Origin: Marisa cornuarietis
Taxonomy: Eukaryota > Mollusca > Gastropoda > Architaenioglossa > Ampullariidae
Direction: 5' to 3'
DNA length: 64,000 nt
NCBI GenBank assembly: GCA_004794655.1
Contig: SMMW01000575.1
Coordinates: 12,103,001 to 12,167,000 of the forward strand
Shown: positions 45,989 to 57,177 of the stretch, piece after piece
How the letters are laid out: the number at the start of each line of letters is the position of its first letter
Numbering within the stretch: position 1 is the stretch's first letter
The notes under the pieces: model-generated
Told to the model about the DNA's origin: nothing
Database searches by the model: none
What the model saw: only the letters and a program-made list of their open reading frames with translations
Translations under genes and position numbers: made by a program

Positions 45989-48525
45989 CATGGCTAAACT
46001 AACTAGCCATGCAGCATTTAGTTGTCAATCGGCTTAAAACACCAACAACAAATAACAAATCCCCACTTCTTACTACCATCAACACCAACGTTATGTAAAA
46101 TTATGTTCTTGTATGGGAAATAAAATTTCCTTTGGTGTATTTTGCTTGCTTTGTTGTGGATTTTTATTTGTTTTTATTCGCCTACCATGTACTGTGAAAT
46201 TGCGTCATCACATTATTGCCATTGTCGTCTTAAGGTTCCTTATCCAGCTTTACAGATTTCGAACATGTTCCTCGTCTCTCCATGGGGCATGTGTCAAGTC
46301 AACAGGCAAGGTGGTTTAAAAACTGGAAAGAGAGCCAGTGGGTACAGACAGCTTAACAAGCGCCACTGTGGCTTGAATTGTTCACTGAGACTCTTCTGTG
46401 GCCCGCAAGTGGTCCCTCCTATCAGTTCAGATAGGTCAGCTGAGCGTCCTCAGGCGCGTGGGGTCAGGGGGGAGATGGCGAGGTTGATATTAAAGACCAG
46501 TTAGCACACTCGTTTTTTAAATTTTATATATAGATAGATATTGGTGATATTATTGTAGTTGCAACATTTAGACTTCATACTCGAAACCATTGAGGAAATA
46601 GCCATATAGGCCTAGGTACAGTGAGAGCGAAGCGCCATGACAAAGGGATGGACTGTGAGAGAAAAGCGTGTGTAAAGAAAGCTGATTGAACCTCCTTCCC
46701 TCCCACCACCTCCTGCTTCGACCAGCTTCTGTTGCCATGAGAACGATTAAGCCGCTGTAACCACCTGTTACTGGCGTTCTACAATTACACATTCGTGACC
46801 CAAATGCATACACTGAATAGTGACCTTGGTGACCTCTGCGCTTTGCACTGTGTGTGTGTGTGTGTGTGCGAACTATATTTTCAGCTAATGGAGAGAGAAA
46901 GGGAGCTCAGAGGAAGAGAGAGATGGAGAAAGAGACAGAAACAGAATCGGAAAAATTGAGAGAAATAGCCTTTCTCTCAAAGTTTTTAAAAACCTGTTTG
47001 ATTTTGAGGACTGCAAACGGTTTCAACGTTTAATCCAGCACAGAGATCTTTCGCCAAATATTCTCTCTGGCCTCGCGCAGACTAGTTTACTGGCTTACAA
47101 AGGTCCACCACACACACCCCCACCCCTAGTTCTTCTTTTTATGAGAAAAACGTATGAAAAACATGTACGCGTGTTTTGGGAAAAAGTGTTGAAAATATAC
47201 ACCCATGATGAGCAGTGTCTGTTCTCTCCCTTTTCCCTGCATCGGTGACATGTCTTGTTTGTCGTCACCTTCCTTCCTTCTCCCAACGTGCTCCTTCCTG
47301 TAGCGTCCTCCAGTCTCTCACTGGCTCTGTCTTTCTCATGTGACAAGAAGTGCGCGTCAGTTTCCACACATAAGAGAGGAGGATGCATAGGAAAAAGAGG
47401 TAAGACAATAGTTATCACATACTTGCACCGACTAGCCAGACTAGAAGACAAGAACCGTGTAGTCAGGGAATAGCTTTATGAGACACCACTACTTGTCATG
47501 CCTACTGCCTTCAATACTACCGCTATTTGACTGCCTGTAACGTAGTAGTGGCGTAGAAGTAGTAGCAGCATCAGCAACGATAAGAATGGCAATAGATTTA
47601 GCGGTAGTACTTGACATCTATAATGCCCTCGTGACAGGAAAAGAAGTTTTAGTGACACACCGGGTCGTAAGGACACTGAAATATGGGAATCGGTATTTTT
47701 TCCACCTTTCCTTGTTTCCAGGCTGCAACCAAGAGACCTTAAAAGACAGGCGACATAGTCAAGTATACGTTTAGTAAATATGTTTGCTATCACAGGTGCA
47801 AAGATCGCGAAACTTGCCTCGCTGAAAAATCGGGCTCTTGGTACATAAACTGTGAAGCTCAAGGGGTTGAAGATTCATATACAGGAGTCAAAACAAAACA
47901 GTTGAATTGTGTTTATTTTTATATTATTGTTTTTACAATAAGGGAGATTTACTCGAGTATATATACCTGTGTGCACCTGTATACAAGAGAAAGAGAGAGA
48001 AAAGGAGAGAGAGAGAGAGAGACTGTGTCGTGGGGTAGTGGGTAGACACTAGAGTGACTAGACAGACTATCCAGCGATGCACTTCAGTTCTTGACAGCTG
48101 TAGCGGGTGCACATAAGACCGACATCGATCTTTGCGGTCGTTTTCCTTATCATCAATTTATCGGCGCTTCCTGCGTGCACACGTGTCGAGAAGTGTCTAG
48201 CAACTTTATCTGGTCCGAGAGAGGTGAGCAAGTGCTCACTATAAGACCTGTACTTTTTATACCTTGCACTTTATCGCACTGACCGCAATCGAAATTACTG
48301 TCTAGCCGACCATCATATGTCAGGGCAAGCAAGGAGGAGGCCCATCACCTACATGTGTGTATGTATGTGTAAAAGTAAGTAACAGAGCAGGGACACGACA
48401 CTTAAAGAAGATTTTCCGATCCATACTTAAAGCCTTGGCTTGCAGTTGCTGAACCTCGGTAGATGAATAAACCTAACCACTCCTCTCGCTCCGCCATGCC
48501 TGTTTTCCTTTTAAGCCTGTAGCTG
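45989..48525. other. No gene recognised
   Basis: GT run at about 46849-46868 and GA runs at about 46890-46935 and 47988-48022. A short frame near 48110-48230 (with CGRFPYHQFIGASC) followed by a GTGAGCA donor-like site could be an exon but has no recognised domain. Confidence 0.4.
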
Positions 48526-49030
48526 TTGTATGATAATGAACATGTTCGTTGTGGCGCGCTTTCTAACTTTGTTTGCCAGTCTGACGAACATTTCTTTGAC
48601 TTGAATGCCTCGAAGACAAAGAAAATAATCTTTGACTTCAGGAAAAACAAACCCAGTGTGATCAACAGTACGATCCACGGTGATGCCATCGGGATAATCA
48701 GCTCCTATAAATATGTAGGTACTATCTTCGATAACCAGTTTAAATGGTACGTAAGCACTGACATGATCCTCAGCCGGAGCTAGCAACGCCTGTACCTCCT
48801 ACAGAAACTCATTTCTTTCTCTGTCACTCGGTTCTTTCAGCACTTTTTTCAGAATATCATCGCCTTTTCTTTCATCTCTTTGTTCCACGAACTCTCCCGA
48901 GGTAACAAGAAAAGTTTTGTCTCCCTTGTTGATGTCTGTTCCAAGATCATCGGAACCAAGCAGATGGACTTAGCAGTCCCATTCAGCAAATCCTTAGCAG
49001 GGCATCTCGTATCCTTACTATTGCTGATCA
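48526..49030 (+). pseudogene. LINE reverse transcriptase C-terminal remnant
   Basis: Frame 48526-48783 carries FFDLNASKTKKIIFDFRKNK and YKYVGTIFDNQFKWYVST; a stop (TAG, 48781) precedes QRLYLLQKLISFSVTRFFQ. The reading then continues with NIIAFSFISLFHELSRGNKK and FVSLVDVCSKIIGTKQM, and shifts frame to QILSRASRILTIADH. These are the thumb and post-RT blocks after the catalytic motif, which is missing on the 5' side. Confidence 0.82.
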
Positions 49031-49175
49031 CGTGTCATCAATACAGAGAGGACTCGCTGACCTGGGTTCATATCTCATCTCGGGCACGCTCTTCGTTCTC
49101 TGCGTGTAGCATCTGTTTACTGGACTTGCTGCTTTGCTATGAAATAACCGTATTTGCTGCTCGGAGTAAAACACC
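49031..49175 (+). mobile_element. tRNA-SINE family 2, inserted in the LINE
   Basis: Begins in the middle of the head (GTGTCATCAATACAGAGAGG), has the B-box-like GGGTTCATATCTC, the TCTGCGTGTAGCATCTGTTTA body block and the GCTCGGAGTAAAACACCA end, then a C run (about 49182-49192). It separates two collinear parts of the LINE, so it arrived after the LINE. Confidence 0.8.
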
Positions 49176-49310
49176 AGTACGCCCCCCCCCCCACCTTGTC
49201 TCACTCTTAGGGTCTTGCCGTCTGGCCACAGATACGTAATGCCCTCATGTAGAACAAATCATTAGCACAGCTCAATCATGCCACGTGCTATACACGTGAT
49301 CAGTTCTAAT

Positions 49311-49481
49311 GGCCCCGATGTGTTAGCCGTTAGCCCCTGTCACCAATACAGTGAAGGTTGACTGTCTTGGGTTCAGCTTCCGTCTCGGGCACGCTGTTCC
49401 TTCTCTGCATGTGGCATCTGTTTACAGGGCTGGCTGCCTTGCCGTGATATAGTCTTTGTTGCTGGCTCGGCGTAAAAGACC
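49311..49481 (+). mobile_element. tRNA-SINE family 2, second copy
   Basis: Starts GGCCCCGATGTGTTAGCCGT (altered A box), with B-box-like GGGTTCAGCTTCC, body TCTGCATGTGGCATCTGTTT and end GGCTCGGCGTAAAAGACC, again followed by a C run. It lies 135 bp after the previous copy, in the same orientation, abutting the LINE's end. Confidence 0.82.
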
Positions 49482-50130
49482 TATGCCCCTCCCCCCCCAC
49501 CACCACAACCCCGATGTGTTAACCTGATGTGACCTAATGCAGTATTCGAGCTGTACCTAAAGCTGCTGTGTGTGCGCGCGCGTGTATAAATGTAGTAAGA
49601 ACTTTATTTACTCTAGTCAACGTGTATATTTTTATACTCAGCTGTATCTTATTAGCGGATGAAGAACTATAAATCAAATAATACACGTAATTGCTCATGC
49701 GGATTAAGAAAGTTGTATTTTCACTGTCTGTGCGCTTAGTTTTGTTTCTCACCTCAACAGATGCCACTCGTGTTTGTATTATCTGCATTTTGTGCATTAA
49801 ATGACGCCATGTATCTGTAGATACGTAGATACCGTTCTATTTGTTATCGCTAATTAACCGCTGTCAACGTCGGCGAGCAATTCTTTTACTGCCACCCGTA
49901 CCCAACACATTTTCTTGTCGCCGTAAGCGACTTCCTCCAGTGCCACCCACAGTACCTGGCATTCGCACACTTTCGGTGATGACATCCAAAAGTAAAAACA
50001 AAACGACTCACAAAAACAAAACAAAAAAGTAAAAATCCCTCATTCACAACTTAGCCAAAATAAACAAAACAAAACAAAACGCTTGAACTATTACCCCCCA
50101 CCTGAACCCTGGCCTGCCTTGTCTGTGTGA
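49482..50130. other. No gene recognised
   Basis: AT-rich with AAAAC-type repeats near 50010-50080. No supported gene. Confidence 0.45.
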
Positions 50131-50136
50131 CTGTGT

Positions 50137-50517
50137 GTGTTCTTTGTTTCCTTGTCGGTGACTGAAGGGCGCGGACATACGTGCACCTGTTTCAGGCAAC
50201 CAATCACCGGTGACCTGCTCGCTGATAATATTATGGGACCTGCGGGACAGGCGGCTGCTGGGCTGGAAACGGCAATGGCTGAGCTATCAGAAGACAAGCC
50301 ACAGAGAGAGAGAGAGATGAAATCGCGCGCATTAAGGCTCGTCCTTGACCTTGCACTGCCTATGCTCACCTCCCCCAACCCACCCATGTTTTCTTGCTTC
50401 CTTTCTCCCAAGTGTGCGTTAAATGAACTTTTGTATTGGCGGGCCTCGAGTTCTTCGCCAACCATAAAAGAACCCCTCCCCCACCACCCCGACAACAGCA
50501 ACAAAAGCCTCACATGA
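50137..50517 (+). other. Candidate exon-like open frame, 126 codons
   Basis: A + frame with an acceptor-like TGTTTCAG at about 50187-50194, followed by PITGDLLADNIMGPAGQAAA then GLETAMAELSEDKPQRERE. The opposite strand has a 149-codon frame. No domain recognised. Codon use alone cannot be decided by eye; chance is likely. Confidence 0.2.
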
Positions 50518-53500
50518 ACCGTTCCCTTCAAAGTAGGCACTTATTATTAATAACTACGGGTGGGAGGACAGACACAAAGATGTGAATGTATGTTAGCATA
50601 ACGTTTGCTCTTACACACACGCGCGCGCGTACGTCTAAAAATCAACCCAGACTCGACCCTTCAGCTAGCGTCGACTGCACTGCACCAGATTCTGTTGCTA
50701 CTACTGGTAAACTGTACACACCTCATCTAAACAGGTCAACACCGACAATGAGGGGACTGGATCTACATGAGAGAGGGCAGAAATCTAGTGTCGCGTGCAC
50801 GTGCTAGACGCCCGTTGCTCTCCTCCCATCAAACCCTTCGGGATGCCATCAGGTGGGACGTACCTCCTCCTGCCGTCATCCCCTCCCGCATTCACCCCCC
50901 CCCCCAACCTGCCATCAACGACGCCGGTAAGTTTTTACCATGGCCATTCGGTACAGTTAAAAAAAAAAAAAGGAACAAGCTGTTGCCGTACTCTGATGTT
51001 TTCTTCATTTTTCCTTTTTGTCGCAAAATGTTATCAGCACCCCTAGTCTTTCCGTAGGTATTAAAAATAATCAACCCCAGCCATAAGGATAGGTGACTTA
51101 TGTCCTAGCTTTTGCCCTTGTCTGGCTCCGCCTCCCTATGTCCTGCACCTGTCGGCTGTCATTGATCTTGGTGACAACGTCTGGCTTAGAAGGGGTCCAT
51201 TGTTTTCAGCAGCAGCAGCACACGAAAAGGTTAACGACGGCGCATATACACAAATCTTTGCATCACCACACACTTTCAAAGCTGGTAGGAGGCTAGCCAC
51301 GCTCGCGACATGATGCTTTGGGGAGGACTTTCTACCTAAGCCTACTTTGATCTCAGCAAGTGGCCTTGCGAGCAAAAAGGACGCCAAAGTTTTACCTTTC
51401 CTCCCCCAGCATCGAATGAGCCTTTTATCCGTTTAACTGCTTCTTCTGCCTATTTTAAAATAATTTGTGTGGCAGTACCAGCGGTGTAATTAACCACTCC
51501 AGTTGAAAAGTCATTAGTTTGACTAGCTCTTTTGTAATGAGACACTGAACTTGGTACCCGACTGTTGCTGTTTTTTAAAGACACACACACACACAAAAAG
51601 AAGACAACCTGTAACCTATGGTTTTCTTCCTTGAAGATTGTGCTTCGTGGAGATTCTTTTTAAAACAGGAGCTCGCAATCGCGGTGTTCGTCTTGATAAC
51701 GATCAGAAAGTCATTTTCGAAAACTTCGACGCATGTGGCGACTTGCCAGATGCCTCTCTTCGTGTCAGTCTCCGCCACATTTACGTCCCCTGTATCCTCT
51801 CTCCCCTACCCCCGTTCTGCCCCCTCTCTCTCCACACACACACACACAAACCGCCGCCTCATTCAGATGTTTATTACGATTTAGGAAACTTCCAGGAACA
51901 CTGAACAGGAAGCTCGCGACAAAAACAGACCATTAACCTTCTGATGACACGGAGCTACAAAAACAGTCATCATTCTTCTTGTATAAGGCTGTGAAGGCGC
52001 GCAGGGCGATCCCTCTCGCGTTTGCTGACAATACCTTCCTTTTAGCACCAACCGATAAAGCAGAGACCCAGGTAAATAATCTCATTTAAAGGCCACACAG
52101 GAGATCCCGGGGGTGTGTGGGATGGAGGATGGCTGGGTGGGTAGGAAATGGTGTAAGGGTGTAAACGATCCCAACTTTGTTGTGACAAACGAGCTTCACA
52201 GCGCATTCGTTAACAACTGTTAACCAGGCCTGGAGGAGCATTGCTAAGATGTCTGCGTAGTTTAAAATTTGAAACGGACATGTGTGTGTGTGTGTGTTAG
52301 CATGTGAACCAAAGGAATAACGGTTCATCACTCTTTATCCGATACATCTCATCAGCTGACGGGAGGTAATGCATGAAACTGCGGCAGCAACGACTTCGCA
52401 AGTCCAAGTCCAAAGGTTGTTTTCATTACCCGCAGGGGAAGCATTTAGAATAAACGGTAATATGCACGCAACACGCAATAAAGAAACTGTACAGAACATA
52501 AATAATACGATGTATACAATATAGATTCAACGCGGATGAAAAATTAGAGGTTTGAAAATTAGAATTTCAGTTGTCTTATATTATGATTAACAAAGATATT
52601 TGAAAACTGACTGAAGACGCTCGATTTCACGTTTGTCTCGGGTTTTCTACAGATGCGAGTTTTATACAGATAAAGCTGCACGACGGGCAGTAAAGGATAG
52701 TGAGACATCGAATGGAAAGCTAGAGAAAACGACAGAGGGAGGAGTGAGTGTTGAGTAAGATGAGTTAATAGAGGACCACAAGAGCAAGACAACGTCCTGC
52801 ACCACACTGTCTTGCCTGGGAGACTCCAGACACTGGTTCCTCTTCAGTCAGCAAGAAAATCCTTCATTTTTTCTTAAGGATTTCCCCGGAGAGATAAAAT
52901 ACACATAAACAGCAAATTCTGACGTTCACTCTTGGAAAAATAGGAGAGGGGAAAAATATTAAATGACAGGTCTGTTTCTCATCACGTGACAACCCCCTCT
53001 TCGAAATCCGGATCGTCCTGTGTCATACATTTTGTCAAAGTAGGATGAGGGAGGGTTAACAGCTTCGACGGAGTTGTCCGCGAGACAGGAAGCAACGAAT
53101 ATATCAGATACGAAGCTCTTCGTTCGTGTGAGAGTGACGTCCCTTACTAGATTGACCGGGTAGGGAGCATGGCTATGGATTTTGTGCGTTTTTATTTTTT
53201 TGAATTAATTTTCCTTTTGGCACCCATAGTTTGACTCAGGGTTTTGTTTTTTGCGCTTATTTTGCGAATAAGCTGCCCTGGTATCGTGAAATTTTGGTTT
53301 CCTTGTAGGGCCTTCGATTCTACCTCCGACCAACAGGTCTTCTCTCTGACCGCACCATTTTGTACGGAGTCAAGTTTTGTGCATGTCGACAGCGCAATAG
53401 CTCTCCTGTCACTTCTCTCTGCTTGCTAACCATGGCAAAAAAACAAACAAACATTATCTTCATCTAATCTGATTCATCGAAAAGTTTATCCTGAGTTTGC

Positions 53501-53603
53501 TTAACGCTTTCTCCTTGACGGCATCCTGTGGCCGTATACATGAAGCGAAGGCGGGTCAACGTTTCGGGTAAATCCAGTGCCAGTGATTTGTCTCCGTAGT
53601 TAC

Positions 53604-53605
<2 letters not shown>
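50518..53605. other. No gene recognised
   Basis: Homopolymer C near 50897-50907 and A near 50959-50970; AC runs near 51582-51596 and 51833-51848. A frame at 51670-51790 (NRGVRLDNDQKVIFENFDAC) after an AAAACAG acceptor-like site looks protein-like but is unidentified. Confidence 0.35.

Positions 53606-53668
<63 letters not shown>
53606..53668 (-). repeat. (GAT)21 tail of a LINE fragment
   Basis: Perfect ATC run on the + strand. On the minus strand it directly follows the LINE C-terminal coding remnant at 53669-53803, so it looks like the 3' simple-repeat tail of that LINE, later expanded. Confidence 0.85.
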
Positions 53669-53803
53669 GTGCCGTCTGGCACGTGAGGCGACAGCTAGGG
53701 ACCTCCATCAGCTTCTGTCTGCTGCTGTTCTGGGGGCTGTTTCGAGCGATAGGCCTCTGTTCTTGAGGTCCTTTTTGATGGATCGCCTCCACGTCTGATA
53801 TGA
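53669..53803 (-). pseudogene. LINE ORF2 C-terminus, 5'-truncated
   Basis: The minus-strand reading gives TWRRSIKKDLKNRGLSL, ETAPRTAADRS, a TGA stop, then WRSLAVASRARRHDDD running into the GAT tail. This matches a common LINE C-terminal pattern (W-R-iekdLk--Gl---ea---A-DR--WRslV-A--a-RH-). The upstream side loses all similarity at about 53803, as expected for a 5'-truncated retrotransposition product. Confidence 0.72.
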
Positions 53804-54029
53804 TTTCAGTGACACAGAAAAGAAAAAGCTGAGTAACAAATAAAATATTCCCTGAAACAGGTAAACAGCACGACCGGCTGTTGACAGCGAGCTCACACCA
53901 TCGCACTGCGCTCAAAAACCAGTGACCCAACTCGGACACTGACCTAATGTCAACGTTGAACGCGTGTGACTCACACTCTTCACTGAAATATACCTCTGCA
54001 GCTCACTTCAGCGTGGGGGATGGTGGGGA
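53804..54029. other. Unique sequence
   Basis: Nothing recognised. Confidence 0.5.
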
Positions 54030-54480
54030 AGAGGTTGAACTTATCTTTGTATTCTTGTAGCACTTTATTGCAGACAGACCTAACAGAGATGGAAATCGGA
54101 CCTTTTTCCATTGCTTGAAAACAAGTCATCTAAAAGAAATTCAGGCCAGCAAGTTGGAGAAAGGGAGCGCACTGGTGGTGGTGGTGGGGGGGGGGAGAGG
54201 AGGTATTTAAACGTAGGGAGGGGGAGTAAACAAAATCTGACATAAACTCGATGTTTCGATAGCAGAGGTTGAGCTTAGCTTTGTATACCTGTAGCACTTT
54301 ATTGCAAACGAGCGTAGCAGAGATTGAAATCGGACCTTTTTTATTGCTTGAAAACAAGTCATCTAAAAGAAATTCAGGTCAGCAAATTGGAGAAAGGGAG
54401 CGCACTAAGAAGGGAGGGGAGGGTAATTAAAAGTAGGGAGGGGAAAAACAGTCTGGCAGAAACTCGATGATTCGATAAAG
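54030..54480 (+). repeat. 235-bp tandem duplication, two units
   Basis: Unit 1 (54030-54264) and unit 2 (54265-54480) align from GAGGTTGAACTTATCTTTGT / GAGGTTGAGCTTAGCTTTGT. They share ATTGCTTGAAAACAAGTCAT then CTAAAAGAAATTCAGG and GAGAAAGGGAGCGCACT, and end at AACTCGATG-TTCGATA. A GGT/G-run block in unit 1 is replaced by AAGAAGGGAGG in unit 2. Confidence 0.92.
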
Positions 54481-55041
54481 CCTCACATGTTACGAGTGTT
54501 TCTTGTCGTTAAAACTGAAAATTGAACTGACGTTGAAATTACAAAAAAGACAGCAAACAGGTGATCAAATGTTAGGAGACAAAAGTGCAAACTAAGAGTG
54601 AATGGCCTTAACCATAGAAACTTTAATTGATTTCACATATGGTGGCGGTAGTTTGCGGGTTGGTAGGGGGGGGGGAGGAAGAAGCGGTACGACTGATAGC
54701 TGCGGACACGTGTCGATTATAAGAGCTACCCCCCCTCCCTACCAGTCCACACCATATGGACACACAGCATGCTCTTCATCAGTCTTTCCCCCATCATCGC
54801 CAGTTGGAGGTTGTTATTTATCTCTGATGCCAGCTGCGCTACTTGTCGATACAATTAAAAATACATTAAGCCTGTTTGGTTGTCTCAGCATTTTTTACGC
54901 GAATAAGAGCGCCACGGGGCCAAGAAGATGAATATCATAATAAAATTTATCACCATAAAAAATTCTGCTTTCAGGCCCTTCATAGCCTTGACTTCATCAT
55001 CAAATGCTGTAAAAATAAAATTAATTATAACTGATTTAGAC
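54481..55041. other. No gene recognised
   Basis: No supported gene; G run near 54667-54675. Confidence 0.5.
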
Positions 55042-55199
55042 TAGTGGTGGGGAACGTCTGTCAAAATCATTTGATCCGGCCAGCCAAAGCAACCGCAGGC
55101 GTCACCCAATAGAGCAGTCTAATTTTTAAGTAGATGATTTTGTACGGCTCGCGAATATTCTTATAAATATCAAAATGGCAAAACGGTTCCCCACCCCTG
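55042..55199. mobile_element. hAT-type MITE, about 158 bp
   Basis: The right end, read in reverse, is CAGGGGTGGGGAACCGTTTT, the classic end of many hAT elements; the left end is a diverged TAGTGGTGGGGAAC. The interior keeps the usual GATCCGGCC and CGGCTCGCGAAT-type blocks. Flanks ATTTAGAC and ATCTGACA may be a decayed 8-bp duplication. Non-autonomous. Confidence 0.75.
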
Positions 55200-56973
55200 A
55201 TCTGACAGTCGAGGCTAGGCTTCCTCATATTTCTAAAGGCATCACTGCATGTTCAGCACCTTACTTAAAGACTGACTTTTTTTTATTTATTTTTTTTTAA
55301 ATCCTCCGTTCCTCTGACGTTAACGAGAAGAGGACAGCTTTTCATATGCAAATATGTTGGTAATGATGACGATGACAGAATGTGTTGAGCACATTTCCTT
55401 GTATGAAGGGGAGCTGAAATGCGCCAAAGACTACAAACGAACCGAAGTCAATATACAAGGAACACAAATGTCAACAAACAGATGACACCCTGGCCCGTTA
55501 TCATCTAATCATTTATCAAGGCTAAAAATATAAAGGGTATCGTCTGATAGACTTTTGAGCATTAATTTAAACATGCAGCATGAAGGCTGACTCTTCTTAC
55601 ATATATATGTTATTGAGAGGGGGGATTCATCTGATGAATTTGAGGTAACCCCCATCTTTTTGCTGTTGGAGGTTTATTATTGCTGGGCGAATACTTTGCC
55701 CCGTGATAAGCAGAGAGGCGACAAAATGAGTACCTGCACTTTGCAGAAGCTCGCTTTGCTTTATTTACTTATTAAAAAATCCACTCGAGGCTGGAATGTG
55801 GGCTTGGAGGAAGCTTACCAATGACGGTATCGTCAGGTTATCATGCCAAAGAGCCTGACCGCTAGGAACGAGGGCTGGCCGGATATTTCCTCGTGCAGAT
55901 GCTTCATGTTCGTGTTGGTCAGCGGCTCAGTTGTGTTAGAGACAACAAAAACAAATGGACGACCGACTTCACACTCATTTTGGAGTAGCACTGACAGGTC
56001 TCTCGTCTGCTGCGTGGAAAGTCTGGGCGGCGCATGAAAGAAGCATGAAATGTCTTGATATCGAAGAAATTGACTCCTTCATTACGCTTTGATGCATATT
56101 TTTATCAGAAAAACTTCAAATTAATGTCTACATACAATGAGACCGTTGTCATCATATTTAAATATTTTTTTCCCTGTTACAGAGATGGTTTTGTAAAGAA
56201 GCTAACTTTCAGGTTGACGACAGTTTGTAACGATTTCGCTAGTTCCACTGTTAAATTTAGTCGAGATTAAGGCTGCTAAAAATGGGTCCAAATTTCATCC
56301 ATTTCTCAACATGTGATAAATTTGTGGTATAGACACCAGTAGCGTACCAAAAAATAGGGCGCGATAGTGTAATTCTATTTGTACTCCTTTAACGAAATGC
56401 TTATTATATGCATATTCTTTAATATTCATTATACTATATATTGTTAATAAATCCTTTACGTTTATTTTTAATTGTTAGCTTTGTCAATTAATGTGCCATA
56501 TAATAGGTCTTCCAAAATTAAGCAATGTTTAAACTGTTAGTGACCAGGTTGAAAGTTAACGTCGTTGGTTGCGTCATCGGTTCATAATTATGACGTCACC
56601 ATGAGCCTACCAGGTGTAACGTGTGTGCGTTCTCACGTCCTTTTATGTTTTTATGCTCGTTAACTCTCGGTTGCACAAACCAGATTATAGTCTCGTCACG
56701 TCCAGGACGAAAAGCGAGATAGAATTGCTGAACACGTTCACACCCATTCATGTCTTGTTTTACCATGCTTGAGGGTGAGGTGGTGGGAAATGGTTAGAAG
56801 GATGACGTTGAAAGTAACGATGAAAATTGACAGAACAGTCTGTACTGCGTGAATAAAGGTTTAAAGTTTAAAGTTATATCAAGAAGCATACTAGCTGTTT
56901 ACAGCCGATATCCAGCCACTGTGCCGGAAAATGCATTTGCATAAGAACCTCTTGAACTTCACTCAAACGGCAC
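55200..56973. other. No gene recognised
   Basis: AT-rich. AATAAAGGTTTAAAGTTTAA at about 56854-56872 could be a LINE 3' tail, but nothing coding is visible upstream. Confidence 0.4.
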
Positions 56974-57177
56974 GATATGTTTGAGCTACGGTACTACTTG
57001 AAGCGGAAAGACGAATAGTGCAACAAACTTCCCTCAGTCAACCCAGCTGTCTGACTTTATAGTGGGTTGAAGAAGGTACGGCAGCGAGGGAGAGGAAAAT
57101 AATGGCCCCTGAGGTCATTAGCACTTCACTTCCCAACGACCTTAAAAAAAGGGCTAGGGAACGACCTTTACTTTTAC
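56974..57177 (+). mobile_element. tRNA-derived SINE, family 1, decayed copy
   Basis: Collinear with 13331-13590: TGCAACAAACTTCCCTCAG (57018), CCAGCTGTCTGACT, GCAGCGAGGGAGAGGA, GAGGTCATTAGCACTTCACT, then AACGACCTTTACTTTTAC. The tRNA-like head is too diverged to show promoter boxes. Confidence 0.7.

Larger units (their letters stand above)
48526..49310 (+). mobile_element. CR1/L2/Rex1-like LINE fragment, interrupted by a SINE
   Basis: The C-terminal half of a LINE ORF2 from about 48526 to 49030, then SINE sequence, then the last part of the ORF at about 49197-49305 (LPSGHRYVMPSCRTNH, a stop, then SIMPRAIHVISS). The order LNASKTKKIIFDFRK, SSYKYVGTIFDNQFKW, QRLYLLQKLISF, SKIIG, SRASRIL and LPSGhRY is the usual C-terminal order in the CR1/L2/Rex1 group. 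Stops and frameshifts show that it is dead. Confidence 0.8.

Noticed and set aside
56325..56360. CAGTAGCGTA hAT-like end
   Set aside because: No partner end within reach; a ten-base match is too weak.
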